In this document: positions 1 through 7,715 of the stretch, one piece after another
Layout of the letters: every line of letters starts with the position of its first letter
Position numbering within the stretch: the first letter of the stretch is position 1
Origin: Eggerthella sp. CAG:298
GTDB taxonomy: Bacteria > Actinomycetota > Coriobacteriia > Coriobacteriales > Eggerthellaceae
DNA length: 49,855 nucleotides
Reading direction: 5' to 3'
NCBI GenBank assembly: GCA_000435675.1
Contig: FR895122.1
Span: 10,049 to 59,903 of the forward strand
Translations under genes and position numbers: made by a program
Notes under the pieces: model-generated
Databases searched by the model: none
Seen by the model: only the letters and a program-made list of their open reading frames with translations
Told to the model about the DNA's origin: nothing

Positions 1-72
1 CGCGGGAAGCGCTCCGTCGGCCGGCTCTTCGCCGGTGTAGGTGAGCACGCGTTCGGTTCCTCTCTTCTCCAT
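1..72 (-). CDS. Start of an unidentified protein (5' end only)
   Basis: The first 24 codons of a gene that runs off the left edge of the window. The start ATG at 72-70 is preceded by a strong ribosome binding site (AAGGAGG, 6 bases upstream). The visible peptide begins MEKRGTERVLTYTGEEP and is hydrophilic, with no signal peptide. It lies 33 bases after the SRPBCC gene on the same strand, so it is probably the third gene of the FAD oxidoreductase operon. Too little is visible to name a function. Confidence 0.6.
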   Translation of the reverse strand, partial: MEKRGTERVLTYTGEEPADGALPA

Positions 73-105
73 CAGAGCCTCCTTGAAACGTTTCGCATCT
101 TCGTG

Positions 106-993
106 CTAGGCAGCACGGTCCATCTGCGAGCTTTGGTATTCCAGAATCTTGTTGGCGCGACGCAGCTGCGCGTCTTTGCAGGCGAGCTTGCCCATCTTCG
201 CTGCCATGCGGTGCATCATGAAGTTCGAGGGGACGCCCCACTGCAACGCAAGCCGTGCGATGGTCGCCTTCGAGGTGTTCTCGGGCCACCATGCTTGTAG
301 GTAGCTCACGAAATGCGTGCCTTCACCGTTGTTGGTGGGCTGGAGGATGAAGTTCCAGGTCCACGCGAACCCTTTCATCCATTTCGGTCGCCAAGCAACC
401 GCAAGATCCTGCGTCGGTTTGAAGCGCGTGTCGGAGTAGGTGAGGATGTATTCGTTGGGTTTCACGTCCACGACACCCGTGCCCATCCCATTTTGATGAT
501 AGTACATCCAGTCGCCTGACTTGACGCTCTGCCATTCAGGGCGAATCGTGTAATCGTTGCAGATATGGAAGCCGAAGAATCGCTCAAGATGCTGGAAGCT
601 GTAGAATCCAGCCTTGGTCAGGTTCATCTGGGCGAGATACGGGTAGAAGTCTTCTGGCGCGCAATCGAAATCGAACGATTGACCTCCCGTGATGCGAATG
701 TCTTCCGGGCTGAAGATGTCGTGGCCGGGCAGCGTTTCTTCGCAGGCTCGTATCTCTTCTTTCGGGCTGCTGTGCGCCATGCCGTAGCCGAGCAGCACCA
801 CGATGCCGACGAGCGCGATCGCGACGCAGCCGATAACGGTCGGAAGCCATCCGAACTGGACCCAGCAGAAGGCGATGATCGCAGCGACGAGGATCACGCA
901 GAACCAAACTTGGGGCCACACGCGGGCGCGCTGGTTTTTGAGGTGCGCTTCGTCGAGCGGAGTGGCGGGGATATAGGGGTTGACCGTGCTCAT
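106..993 (-). CDS. Membrane-anchored SRPBCC-fold protein
   Basis: A protein of 295 residues. Residues about 26-75 form two closely spaced transmembrane helices. The rest looks like an SRPBCC (START/Bet v 1-like) domain: the stretch with YLAQMN, KAGFYSFQHLERFFG and IRPEWQSVKSGD at about 120-165 resembles the conserved front part of many SRPBCC proteins. That fold makes a hydrophobic ligand pocket. The start at 993 has an AAAGGAG site 8 bases upstream. It follows the FAD oxidoreductase by 40 bases on the same strand. I infer that it binds a hydrophobic ligand at the membrane, perhaps the substrate of the neighbouring enzyme. The ligand is unknown. Confidence 0.7.
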   Translation of the reverse strand: MSTVNPYIPATPLDEAHLKNQRARVWPQVWFCVILVAAIIAFCWVQFGWLPTVIGCVAIALVGIVVLLGYGMAHSSPKEEIRACEETLPGHDIFSPEDIRITGGQSFDFDCAPEDFYPYLAQMNLTKAGFYSFQHLERFFGFHICNDYTIRPEWQSVKSGDWMYYHQNGMGTGVVDVKPNEYILTYSDTRFKPTQDLAVAWRPKWMKGFAWTWNFILQPTNNGEGTHFVSYLQAWWPENTSKATIARLALQWGVPSNFMMHRMAAKMGKLACKDAQLRRANKILEYQSSQMDRAA

Positions 994-1033
994 GGGGTAG
1001 CTCCTTTCGATCGGAGGGTTCGCCTTCAGGTTC

Positions 1034-2173
1034 TTACGCGACGTTCAGGATGCGATTGGCGGCATAGATGCCTGAGATCGCAGCGGGTTCGACACCGAGA
1101 CCGTTCACGTCTGATGCGATATAGCAGTTTTCGTCCCAATCCTGTTCGAGGACGCTCGTGCCGTACGTGAAGAGCGCCTCGTTCCAGATGCGGTAGTCGA
1201 CGATCTCGTAGTCGCTGAAGTGTTCGCCGAGGTCGATCTCGTCTCGGCTGTAGATGTTGAAAAGGCCGTCGGGACGTTGCGCGATCGCGATCACGTCGAA
1301 TTCGTCGCTGTAGTAGTGCGCCATCGCTTTGGCTGTTTCTTGGTTGGGTATGCCTTTAACCAGGTAGCTTACAAGTTTCGTAGGCTGGCGGATCTCCTTG
1401 ATGCCCAGGAGCTTCTGCGTGGTCAGCCCGGTCGTTGCGATGACGAGATTCTTCGCGGTATAGGTCTTCCCTTCCTCGGTTCGAACCGTCCAGCCACCGT
1501 CTCCTTTTTCTGCAGTTCGCACCGAGGCGATCTCGACACGTCCGTCCAGGAAGTTCGTGAACTTCTCGCGGTCGAGCGTGAAGTTGAAGAGCTTCACGAC
1601 GATACCCTGGGTGACATTCAGGAAATCGAGCGCATTGAGTTCATTCACGCGCGATCCCGTGCAAGCGTAGGCGAATTTCGAGATGAAGTTGTCGGCTGCC
1701 TTCGCGATGCCCAGTTCATCGATGATCTCGCTCGCGCGCATATGGTAGTAGCGGTCGATCTTCGGATGCTTCGCGAGCGCCTTCGCTGCTGGCATGGTCT
1801 CGCAATCCTTCTTATACGCGGCATATTCCGGGATGAAGTGTTTCTGCATGAACGATTTGAAGCGGAGCAGTTGCGGAACGCTCGCGATCATGGTCGGGCT
1901 CATGCCCTTGAAGGCTTTCGTGGGGGAGCTGTGCAGCATGAGCTTTCCCAGAGGCACCTCGAGCGGACCGTCTTCGTCGAGGATCTTGAAGGCGTTGTTG
2001 TAGTTCTCCATGCAAAACACCGCGCCGAAGTTGTTGTGTAGTTTCGGGTCGTAACAGACGCGCCCACCCAAGTCCTCGGTGATGAGCAATACGTCTCTGC
2101 CGTTTTCTTTCAACTTGCGTGCGCAGCTCATGCCTGCGATCCCGCCGCCTACTACGATCGTTTCTGCATCCAT
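1034..2173 (-). CDS. FAD-dependent oxidoreductase (amine oxidase/phytoene desaturase-like)
   Basis: A protein of 379 residues. The N-terminus has the dinucleotide-binding motif VVGGGIAGMSCARKL (residues about 6-20), and the C-terminus has the second FAD-contact region (CYIASDVNGLGVEPAAISG). The architecture fits flavin-containing amine oxidases and carotenoid desaturase-like enzymes; the substrate cannot be told. The open frame extends upstream to 2260, but the ATG at 2173 has an excellent site (GGAGGG, 5 bases away) and starts right before the FAD motif, so I use it. It heads an operon with the SRPBCC protein and is divergent from a TetR gene, its likely regulator. Confidence 0.8.
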   Translation of the reverse strand: MDAETIVVGGGIAGMSCARKLKENGRDVLLITEDLGGRVCYDPKLHNNFGAVFCMENYNNAFKILDEDGPLEVPLGKLMLHSSPTKAFKGMSPTMIASVPQLLRFKSFMQKHFIPEYAAYKKDCETMPAAKALAKHPKIDRYYHMRASEIIDELGIAKAADNFISKFAYACTGSRVNELNALDFLNVTQGIVVKLFNFTLDREKFTNFLDGRVEIASVRTAEKGDGGWTVRTEEGKTYTAKNLVIATTGLTTQKLLGIKEIRQPTKLVSYLVKGIPNQETAKAMAHYYSDEFDVIAIAQRPDGLFNIYSRDEIDLGEHFSDYEIVDYRIWNEALFTYGTSVLEQDWDENCYIASDVNGLGVEPAAISGIYAANRILNVA

Positions 2174-2253
2174 CGAAACCCTCCTCGCTTTCAGTCGCTG
2201 TTCGTGAACATGTTTTGAACGTGTCCAATAGTACGGCGTGCCAAGGGGCCAGT

Positions 2254-2278
2254 TGGACAATCAGGGAATGATCGTCTA
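2254..2278. promoter_or_regulatory. Candidate operator palindrome between the FAD oxidoreductase and TetR genes
   Basis: Imperfect inverted repeat TGGACAATCA - 5 bases - TGATCGTCTA (8 of 10 positions pair). It lies in the divergent intergenic region, about 80 bases from the oxidoreductase start and 100 from the TetR start. A further half-site, TGTCCAA, is at 2222-2228. A very similar palindrome lies upstream of the VOC-SDR operon (21360-21383). Binding by the adjacent TetR is an inference. Confidence 0.45.
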
Positions 2279-2380
2279 CTTGAGAAGCAGCGGCGATATT
2301 CGAATCAGCCCACCGCTCGCGTCGATGATGGTAGACTGAAGAGAACGAAAACGGCGGCGCAGGCGGAGGTGTCGGCCATC

Positions 2381-2950
2381 ATGACATATGGTGACTTGAA
2401 GAAAAAGCTGTATTGTGATGCCTTCCTGCAACTTTGCGAGACAAGGGATCTGTCTTCCATCACGGTCACGAATGTGATCGAGGCTGCCGGAACAGCCCGT
2501 CAGACTTTTTACAACCATTTTTCGGACATCAACGAGTTGATCGGTTACATCCCGATCAACTTCCTTGAGACTTACGGACATCCGATCTATTTCGCTGAGA
2601 CCGTCTATGAGGCGTACAATTATGCGCTCGAGCACAAAGGGTTCTTCTCGCAGCTGCCGCGCCATAGCGGGCAGAATAACTTTCGCGATACATTTCTTCA
2701 TCATATGAGAGAGTTCTTGAAGAGCGAGTTTCTCCGCAACGACCTCGATGAACAGGAGCAGATGTATCGCACGATCGCGATCGAGCAGACGATCATCGGT
2801 GTGACCGACACCTTCCTCGAATGGTGCCGTGGGCAGATGGAGTGGCCGGTCGATATGCTCGTAAGGGTTCAATACGATACAGTTCCTGCCTTCATGCAGG
2901 CACAGCAAAAATTGCCGCCGCGCCTTTGGCGCGCTCATCGAGATGTTTAA
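2381..2950 (+). CDS. TetR/AcrR family transcriptional regulator
   Basis: A protein of 189 residues. The N-terminal helix-turn-helix is clear: SSITVTNVIEAAGTARQTFYNHFSD at about residues 24-48, with the hallmark TFYNHF. The C-terminal ligand-binding part is all-helical and unassigned. A GTG at 2369 could extend it by four residues, but GGAGGT at 2365-2370 sits 10 bases before the ATG at 2381, so that start is preferred. It is divergent from the FAD oxidoreductase operon and probably controls it. Its stop codon overlaps the stop codon of the convergent symporter gene. Confidence 0.85.
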   Translation: MTYGDLKKKLYCDAFLQLCETRDLSSITVTNVIEAAGTARQTFYNHFSDINELIGYIPINFLETYGHPIYFAETVYEAYNYALEHKGFFSQLPRHSGQNNFRDTFLHHMREFLKSEFLRNDLDEQEQMYRTIAIEQTIIGVTDTFLEWCRGQMEWPVDMLVRVQYDTVPAFMQAQQKLPPRLWRAHRDV

Positions 2951-4227
2951 GAATCTGCGTTCTTGAAAACGCTGCGGTCGAGCGTTTTGGTGAGACTTGC
3001 GATGCACATGGTCACGACGGCATCGCCAGTCACGTTCACCGCGGTGCGACCCATGTCCAAGATACGATCAACGCCCATGATCATGGCAATGCCGGCGGCC
3101 GGCAAGCCTACCGATTCGAAGACCATCGCGAGCATGATGGTTCCCACGCCGGGTACTCCTGCAGTACCGATCGCTGCAGTAACTGCGGTTATGACCACGG
3201 TCATGAGCGCGCTCGTGGATAGATCGATGCCGAAGGCTTGCGCCACGAACACCACCGCCACGCCCTGCATGATGGCCGTGCCACTCATGTTGATAGTTGC
3301 GCCCAGCGGAATGGTGAAGGATGCTACCTTTTCATCAACGCCGCATTTACGCTCGAGCGTTTCAAGATTGAGCGGAATGGTCGCATTCGAAGAGCTGGTC
3401 GAGAAAGCAAAGAGCATGACGGGCAGCATCTTGCGTAAGAACCGAAAAGGGTTCAAGCGCGTGAACAGGACGAAGATGATCGCGTAAACGATGAAGAGCT
3501 GGATGAAGAGCCCGCCATAAACCGTGAGGATGAACTTCAGCATGGGCATCATGCCCGTGATACCCAGGTTGGCAAAAGTGCGTGCGATCAGGCAAAAGAT
3601 GCCAATAGGGGCAACCTTGAGCATGATGTCGATCATGGTCATCATCACGGTGTTGAATTGCTCGAAGAACCGATTCACCGTTTCGACCTTGCTTCCAAGG
3701 CGACCGAGCACGAATCCAAGAATGAGTGCGAAGAAGATGATCTGAAGCATCGCGCCGTTGTTCATCGCTTCGACGATGTTGGTAGGGATGATGTTGATGA
3801 GTGTTTCTGCCATGCTCACTTCGGTGCTGGCAGTTGTGGTGTCGGCCATGATGACCGAGGCCAGGTCAAGACCCACACCTGGCGCGACCAGCTGGGCAAG
3901 ACCGATCGCGATGAGCACGGCGAGAGCAGTGGTGATGATATACATGAGCAACGTGCCGATGCCCACTTTTCCGAGCAGTTTCGGATCCGCCATCGCTGCA
4001 GCACCGCATACGATCGAACAGAAGACCAGTGGGATTACGAGCATTTGCATCAGGCGAATGAACCATTGACCGAGCACATAGAAGAGCCCCTCGGTCACAT
4101 ACTGGTTGAACGGCGAGCCTTCGGGGGAGACGGCCGAGATGAGCAGGCCCACTACGATGCCCGCTACCAGCGATATCAAAGTCCAGGTAGTGAGCGAAGG
4201 GCGCTTCCTTGTTTGTTGGTTGCTCAT
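2947..4227 (-). CDS. Dicarboxylate/amino acid:cation symporter (DAACS family)
   Basis: A protein of 426 residues, normal for GltP/DctA-type secondary transporters, which move glutamate, aspartate or C4-dicarboxylates with Na+ or H+. Family signatures are present: the serine-rich reentrant loop with SSSNATIPL, the NMSGTAIMQG stretch, the second hairpin with GVPGVGTIML, and the substrate-binding helix DRILDMGRTAVNVTGD. About eight membrane segments are seen. The intergenic stretch 4228-4498 holds no other gene. The gene ends tail-to-tail on the TetR gene with overlapping stops. The exact substrate cannot be told. Confidence 0.9.
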   Translation of the reverse strand: MSNQQTRKRPSLTTWTLISLVAGIVVGLLISAVSPEGSPFNQYVTEGLFYVLGQWFIRLMQMLVIPLVFCSIVCGAAAMADPKLLGKVGIGTLLMYIITTALAVLIAIGLAQLVAPGVGLDLASVIMADTTTASTEVSMAETLINIIPTNIVEAMNNGAMLQIIFFALILGFVLGRLGSKVETVNRFFEQFNTVMMTMIDIMLKVAPIGIFCLIARTFANLGITGMMPMLKFILTVYGGLFIQLFIVYAIIFVLFTRLNPFRFLRKMLPVMLFAFSTSSSNATIPLNLETLERKCGVDEKVASFTIPLGATINMSGTAIMQGVAVVFVAQAFGIDLSTSALMTVVITAVTAAIGTAGVPGVGTIMLAMVFESVGLPAAGIAMIMGVDRILDMGRTAVNVTGDAVVTMCIASLTKTLDRSVFKNADS

Positions 4228-4498
4228 GACTCTTGTATCCTCATCTGCGCAGGCAGATACTACGTTCTTTCATTCTTATTCAAGTATAGGTGTTGCGGTG
4301 CGTTTGCGCACGTAGAGCTTAGGATAGTTTGTCTGTTTCGGAATCAGGCTGGTTGGCGGAGAGCCCATGCAGTTTGGTTCGCACTGGGATGTTGGCGTCT
4401 GAATTATGTCGGGATAATCGTTTTTCTACTTGAAAACTGGTTGTGCGCGGCGGAAAATGACAGCAAAGAAAGATGCAATTGAGAAGGAGTTGATGAGC

Positions 4499-4954
4499 AT
4501 GTTGAAGGTCAAATCTGAAAAGCTCCTTATCATCGCGGCCGCTGTCTGGCTGCTAGCGGGTATCAATATCTTGCGCCTTGGCGTTATCGCTATCACGGAG
4601 ACCGAACTTGTTGCTGCCCTGCTCGCTGTTGGGGTTGTCGTCACGTTCCTCTTGTTCCATATGATGTTCGCGAAGTTAGTGGGAAAGCAGTCGAACCGCA
4701 TTCGTGCTTATGGCAATGAGCCAACCTGCGTGTTCGCTTTCTTCGATGTGAAGGGCTACATCATGATGGCTATCATGATGGGCGGCGGCATTGCGCTGCG
4801 CGAATTCGGGATCATTCCTGCATGGATCGTGGCGTTCATGTATACCGGTATTGGGTCGGCGTTGGCGCTTGCAGGCATCGGGTTCTTCATTCACTACCTC
4901 AAGCGGGGCAAGTCGCTCACGTGCCCCGTCACGAAGAAGACGCGCCTTGCTTAG
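4499..4954 (+). CDS. Small integral membrane protein, function unknown
   Basis: A protein of 151 residues with four likely transmembrane segments: about 10-28, 33-55, 85-105 and 110-135. The short tail is basic and hydrophilic. ATG codons exist at 4457, 4493 and 4499; AAGGAG at 4484-4489 is spaced 9 bases from 4499, which I take as the start. No known family is recognised with certainty. The gene stands alone: a divergent symporter is upstream and the Rrf2 gene converges on it. Confidence 0.65.
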   Translation: MLKVKSEKLLIIAAAVWLLAGINILRLGVIAITETELVAALLAVGVVVTFLLFHMMFAKLVGKQSNRIRAYGNEPTCVFAFFDVKGYIMMAIMMGGGIALREFGIIPAWIVAFMYTGIGSALALAGIGFFIHYLKRGKSLTCPVTKKTRLA

Positions 4955-4962
4955 CGCGGCTC

Positions 4963-4980
4963 GCGATCATTTTTGATCGC
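4963..4980. terminator. Weak terminator-like hairpin
   Basis: Perfect 7-base stem GCGATCA-TTTT-TGATCGC just after the small membrane protein gene. There is no proper T-run after it, so it may only be a 3' end stabiliser. It lies between two convergent genes. Confidence 0.35.
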
Positions 4981-5008
4981 TTCTGCTGAACTTCAAGATT
5001 TCAACTAA

Positions 5009-5437
5009 TTAAATAACGTAGTCGTTGCCAGCTAGGTCGGGCACTGCGAGATCAGCGATGTTGGTAGCATCAAGATACTGGTCCACCACGTTTTCGAGCC
5101 CCATCCAAAAACGAACAGTGCGGCACATCGAAGCACGTTCGCAAGGCTCGCCCTCTGCGCTGCAGGGGGCGGAAGCAACCTCTCCTTCAACGGCGCGAAT
5201 CACATCACCAGCAGTTATATCGCTTGCTGGTCGCGCGAGCTGATAGCCGCCGTTCTTTCCGCGCACGCTTGCCAGTATGCCTGCTACGACCAGGGGTTTG
5301 ATGATGGCTTCAAGGTATTTATCAGATATGCCCTGGCGTTCTGCAACGGAACGGAGCGAAACGCGATCGACGCGAGAATTCTCTGCGATATCGACCACTG
5401 CGCGAAGCGCATAACGTCCTTTTGTTGAGACCAGCAT
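5009..5437 (-). CDS. Rrf2 family regulator with IscR-like cysteines, beside cysK
   Basis: A protein of 142 residues, the usual Rrf2 length. The N-terminal winged helix is clear: STKGRYALRAVVDIA, VSLRSVAERQGISDKYLEAIIKPL, then wing residues VRGKNGGYQLARP. Three cysteines at 92, 99 and 105 match the spacing of Fe-S ligands in IscR-type members (92, 98, 104 in E. coli IscR), so it may sense Fe-S status or oxidation. Its divergent partner is cysK, as for CymR-type regulators of cysteine synthesis; CymR itself lacks such cysteines. AAGGAG lies 8-9 bases before the ATG. Palindromes in the shared region are its likely operators. Confidence 0.85.
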   Translation of the reverse strand: MLVSTKGRYALRAVVDIAENSRVDRVSLRSVAERQGISDKYLEAIIKPLVVAGILASVRGKNGGYQLARPASDITAGDVIRAVEGEVASAPCSAEGEPCERASMCRTVRFWMGLENVVDQYLDATNIADLAVPDLAGNDYVI

Positions 5438-5451
5438 AACGGATGCTCCTT

Positions 5452-5474
5452 ATTCCTTCTAATTTACTAGGAAT
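5452..5474. promoter_or_regulatory. Candidate Rrf2 operator, near the regulator's own start
   Basis: Inverted repeat ATTCCT - 11 bases - AGGAAT, 15 bases upstream of the Rrf2 start codon. The position suits autorepression. It is AT-rich like the second palindrome at 5541-5567. Assignment to this regulator is an inference. Confidence 0.45.
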
Positions 5475-5513
5475 ATTGTAATACAGTCTTGTAGGGAAGT
5501 TGTGGGCAGGTGC

Positions 5514-5567
5514 TTGACAGCGAACAACAGCGGGTTATAATCCTATTAACCTATAGAAATAATAGGA
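5514..5567 (+). promoter_or_regulatory. cysK promoter with overlapping operator palindrome
   Basis: A near-consensus sigma-70 type promoter is visible: TTGACA at 5514-5519, a 16-base spacer, and TATAAT at 5536-5541. Directly on it begins a perfect inverted repeat, TCCTATTA (5541-5548) - 11 bases - TAATAGGA (5560-5567), with a smaller nested one (CCTAT/ATAGG). A protein bound here would cover the -10 box and start site, so simple repression by the divergent Rrf2 protein is expected. Confidence 0.65.
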
Positions 5568-5584
5568 ATTAGAGAGGATGCACC

Positions 5585-6517
5585 ATGAAGGTTTATGAGT
5601 CAGTTGATCAGCTCGTTGGGCATACGCCCCTTTTGGAGTTCAAGCGCGTTGAGGAAGCACATGAGGTTTCGGCGCGAATCTTAGGAAAGCTCGAGTATTT
5701 CAACCCAGCGGGCTCGATCAAGGATCGTATTGCGAAAGCGATGATCGATGATGCTGAAGCGGCAGGCATCTTGAAGCCTGGAGCAACCATCATAGAGCCG
5801 ACCTCGGGAAACACGGGAATCGGACTGGCTTCTATTGCGGCAGCTCGTGGTTACCAGCTCATTTTGACCATGCCAGAAACGATGAGCGTCGAGCGACGTA
5901 ATCTCATCAAGGCATATGGAGCCAAGATCGTGTTGACCGATGGTGCGAAGGGCATGACTGGCGCTATCGAAAAAGCGAACGAACTTGCAGCCGAGATCGA
6001 AGGCAGCTTCATTCCCGGGCAGTTCATCAATCCCGCAAATCCGGCAATCCATAAGGCCACCACGGGTCCTGAGATCTGGCAGGATACAGATGGCACCGTG
6101 GACATCTTGGTTGCTGGTGTTGGTACGGGCGGTACGCTTACGGGCATTGGCCAGTATTTGAAGGAGCAGAACCCCGAGGTGAAGCTCGTTGCAGTTGAGC
6201 CTTCTGATTCGCCGGTTCTTTCTGAAGGACGTGCTGGTTCGCACAAGATCCAAGGCATTGGTGCGGGTTTCGTGCCTGAGGTGCTAGATACCACGCTCTA
6301 CGACGAAGTGATCACGGTCGAAAGCGACGATGCGTTCGCGATCGGGCGCGAGATCGGGCGCGAAGAAGGCGTGTTGGTAGGAATCTCTTCGGGAGCCGCT
6401 GTATGGGCTGCCCTTGAACTGGCAAAACGTCCCGAGAATGAAGGCAAGACCATCGTGGCTATCCTGCCTGATACCGGTGAGCGCTATCTCTCAACACCGA
6501 TGTTCGCAGATGAATAA
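5585..6517 (+). CDS. cysK: Cysteine synthase A (O-acetylserine sulfhydrylase)
   Basis: A protein of 310 residues, the standard CysK length. This PLP enzyme joins O-acetylserine and sulfide to give cysteine in the cytoplasm. The PLP lysine is in NPAGSIKDR (about residues 41-49). The substrate loop TSGNTG, the phosphate-binding GTGGT and the C-terminal PDTGERYLST are all present. AGAGG lies 7 bases before the ATG. It stands alone with its own strong promoter and a good terminator. No serine acetyltransferase gene is adjacent. Confidence 0.95.
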   Translation: MKVYESVDQLVGHTPLLEFKRVEEAHEVSARILGKLEYFNPAGSIKDRIAKAMIDDAEAAGILKPGATIIEPTSGNTGIGLASIAAARGYQLILTMPETMSVERRNLIKAYGAKIVLTDGAKGMTGAIEKANELAAEIEGSFIPGQFINPANPAIHKATTGPEIWQDTDGTVDILVAGVGTGGTLTGIGQYLKEQNPEVKLVAVEPSDSPVLSEGRAGSHKIQGIGAGFVPEVLDTTLYDEVITVESDDAFAIGREIGREEGVLVGISSGAAVWAALELAKRPENEGKTIVAILPDTGERYLSTPMFADE

Positions 6518-6558
6518 ACCTTGATACTCTGATTCCAAAACCTCATATAAGCATTCTG

Positions 6559-6602
6559 AAGCAAAGAAGAGCTGATCGGCCGCTCTTCTTTGCTTTGTTT
6601 TT
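6559..6602 (+). terminator. Rho-independent terminator after cysK
   Basis: Perfect 14-base stem (AAGCAAAGAAGAGC and its complement, 6559-6572 and 6582-6595) with a 9-base loop, followed by TGTTTTTG. It lies 42 bases after the cysK stop codon. Confidence 0.9.
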
Positions 6603-6684
6603 GCATCCGTCCTTTTTATGTGCGAATTGAGCACAGGTAAAGTATCCGATATTCTTTTATAGAACGTAAGGAATGGAGAAGGAA

Positions 6685-7014
6685 ATGGCATCATCAAAAG
6701 AGCGCGTTGCATACGTGATCGAGCAGCTGAACATTGCGACTGGTGGTAATGTTTCATCTCGCGCGATGATGGGGGAATATGTCGTCTATTATCGTGATAA
6801 AGTGATCGGAGGCATCTACGACGATCGCCTTTTGGTGAAGGTGACGGATTCTTCTCGCGCGTTGCTCGCGAATGCTTCTCTTGAGATTCCCTATGCGGGA
6901 GCGAAGGAGATGCTGAAGATCGAGAACGTTGAAGATGCTGCCGCGATCAAGGAATTGTTCGAAGCGATGTATCCTGAACTTCCTGCGCGCAAAACGAAGA
7001 AGAAACAAAGCTAA
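6685..7014 (+). CDS. TfoX N-terminal domain protein
   Basis: A protein of 109 residues that matches the TfoX N-terminal domain: SSRAMMGEYVVYYRDKVIGGIYDDRLLVKVT at about 25-55, then PYAGAKEML. Single-domain proteins of this kind are common and mostly uncharacterised; full-length TfoX is linked to competence in Proteobacteria, but no such role follows here. ATGs at 6673 and 6685 are possible; GGAG at 6675-6678 is 6 bases from 6685, which I prefer. It ends in a lysine-rich tail. The LOG-family gene follows after 23 bases and is probably cotranscribed. Confidence 0.8.
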   Translation: MASSKERVAYVIEQLNIATGGNVSSRAMMGEYVVYYRDKVIGGIYDDRLLVKVTDSSRALLANASLEIPYAGAKEMLKIENVEDAAAIKELFEAMYPELPARKTKKKQS

Positions 7015-7037
7015 AACGCAGTATTAAAGGAACCACT

Positions 7038-7640
7038 ATGAATGTCGTCGTCTATTGCGGATCGAATCCGGGAAACAATACGAACTATGCAAAAGCAGCC
7101 CTTGAACTGGGCGCTTGGATCGGAGATTCAGGCAATACGCTCGTGTATGGCGGAAGCTCCGTAGGCCTTATGGGGCTGATATCGCGCGTGGTGCTCGAGC
7201 ATGGTGGCGAAGTGTATGGTGTTGAGCCACAGTTCTTCATCGACGCGGGCGTTGAACAACAGGATCTGACCGAGCTTTATGTGGTCGAGAACATGAGTGA
7301 ACGCAAAGCGAAGATGATCGAACTCGGCGATGTTTTCGTGGCGCTTCCGGGGGGCGTTGGAACGCTCGAAGAGATCTCGGAGATCATGTCACGCATTCGT
7401 TTGCATCTGACCCCTGGTCCTTGTTTCTGCCTTGATATCGATGGTTTCTATGAGCCGCTTCACCAGCTCATCGAGAACATGCATGAGCATGATTTCATTG
7501 AGCATTGGGATAAGGATGCGTTCCAATTCCCCAAAACCGTCGAAGAGCTGATCGAAGGACTTTCGGAGTGGCATCCTGATGGGGGGTTCGATGGACGCCC
7601 GATCGTGCCAGAAAAGCAAGAGCTCTTGATGTTCGGGTAG
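7038..7640 (+). CDS. LOG family protein (TIGR00730 Rossmann-fold nucleotidase)
   Basis: A protein of 200 residues. The LOG signatures are present: YGGSSVGLMG at about 38-47 and PGGVGTLEE at about 103-112, the nucleotide-binding and catalytic part of cytokinin riboside 5'-monophosphate phosphoribohydrolases. In bacteria these hydrolyse the N-glycosidic bond of AMP or related nucleotides; the physiological substrate is usually unknown. It follows the TfoX-N gene at a short distance on the same strand. Confidence 0.9.
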   Translation: MNVVVYCGSNPGNNTNYAKAALELGAWIGDSGNTLVYGGSSVGLMGLISRVVLEHGGEVYGVEPQFFIDAGVEQQDLTELYVVENMSERKAKMIELGDVFVALPGGVGTLEEISEIMSRIRLHLTPGPCFCLDIDGFYEPLHQLIENMHEHDFIEHWDKDAFQFPKTVEELIEGLSEWHPDGGFDGRPIVPEKQELLMFG

Positions 7641-7715
7641 CTTTTCTCGTGTAGTTCTCATCCGCAAAGAAGCTGCTCAATGACTTGTTTTCGCAGAGCA
7701 GCGCGCTTCTCCTGA

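Noticed and set aside
2276..3007. 243-codon open frame on the minus strand
   Set aside because: It covers the TetR gene in antisense; the TetR frame has a clear helix-turn-helix and ribosome binding site, this one has neither.
3658..4482. 274-codon open frame on the plus strand
   Set aside because: It lies antisense to the DAACS symporter gene, has His/Arg/Asp-rich composition without any domain, and arises from the codon bias of the opposite strand.
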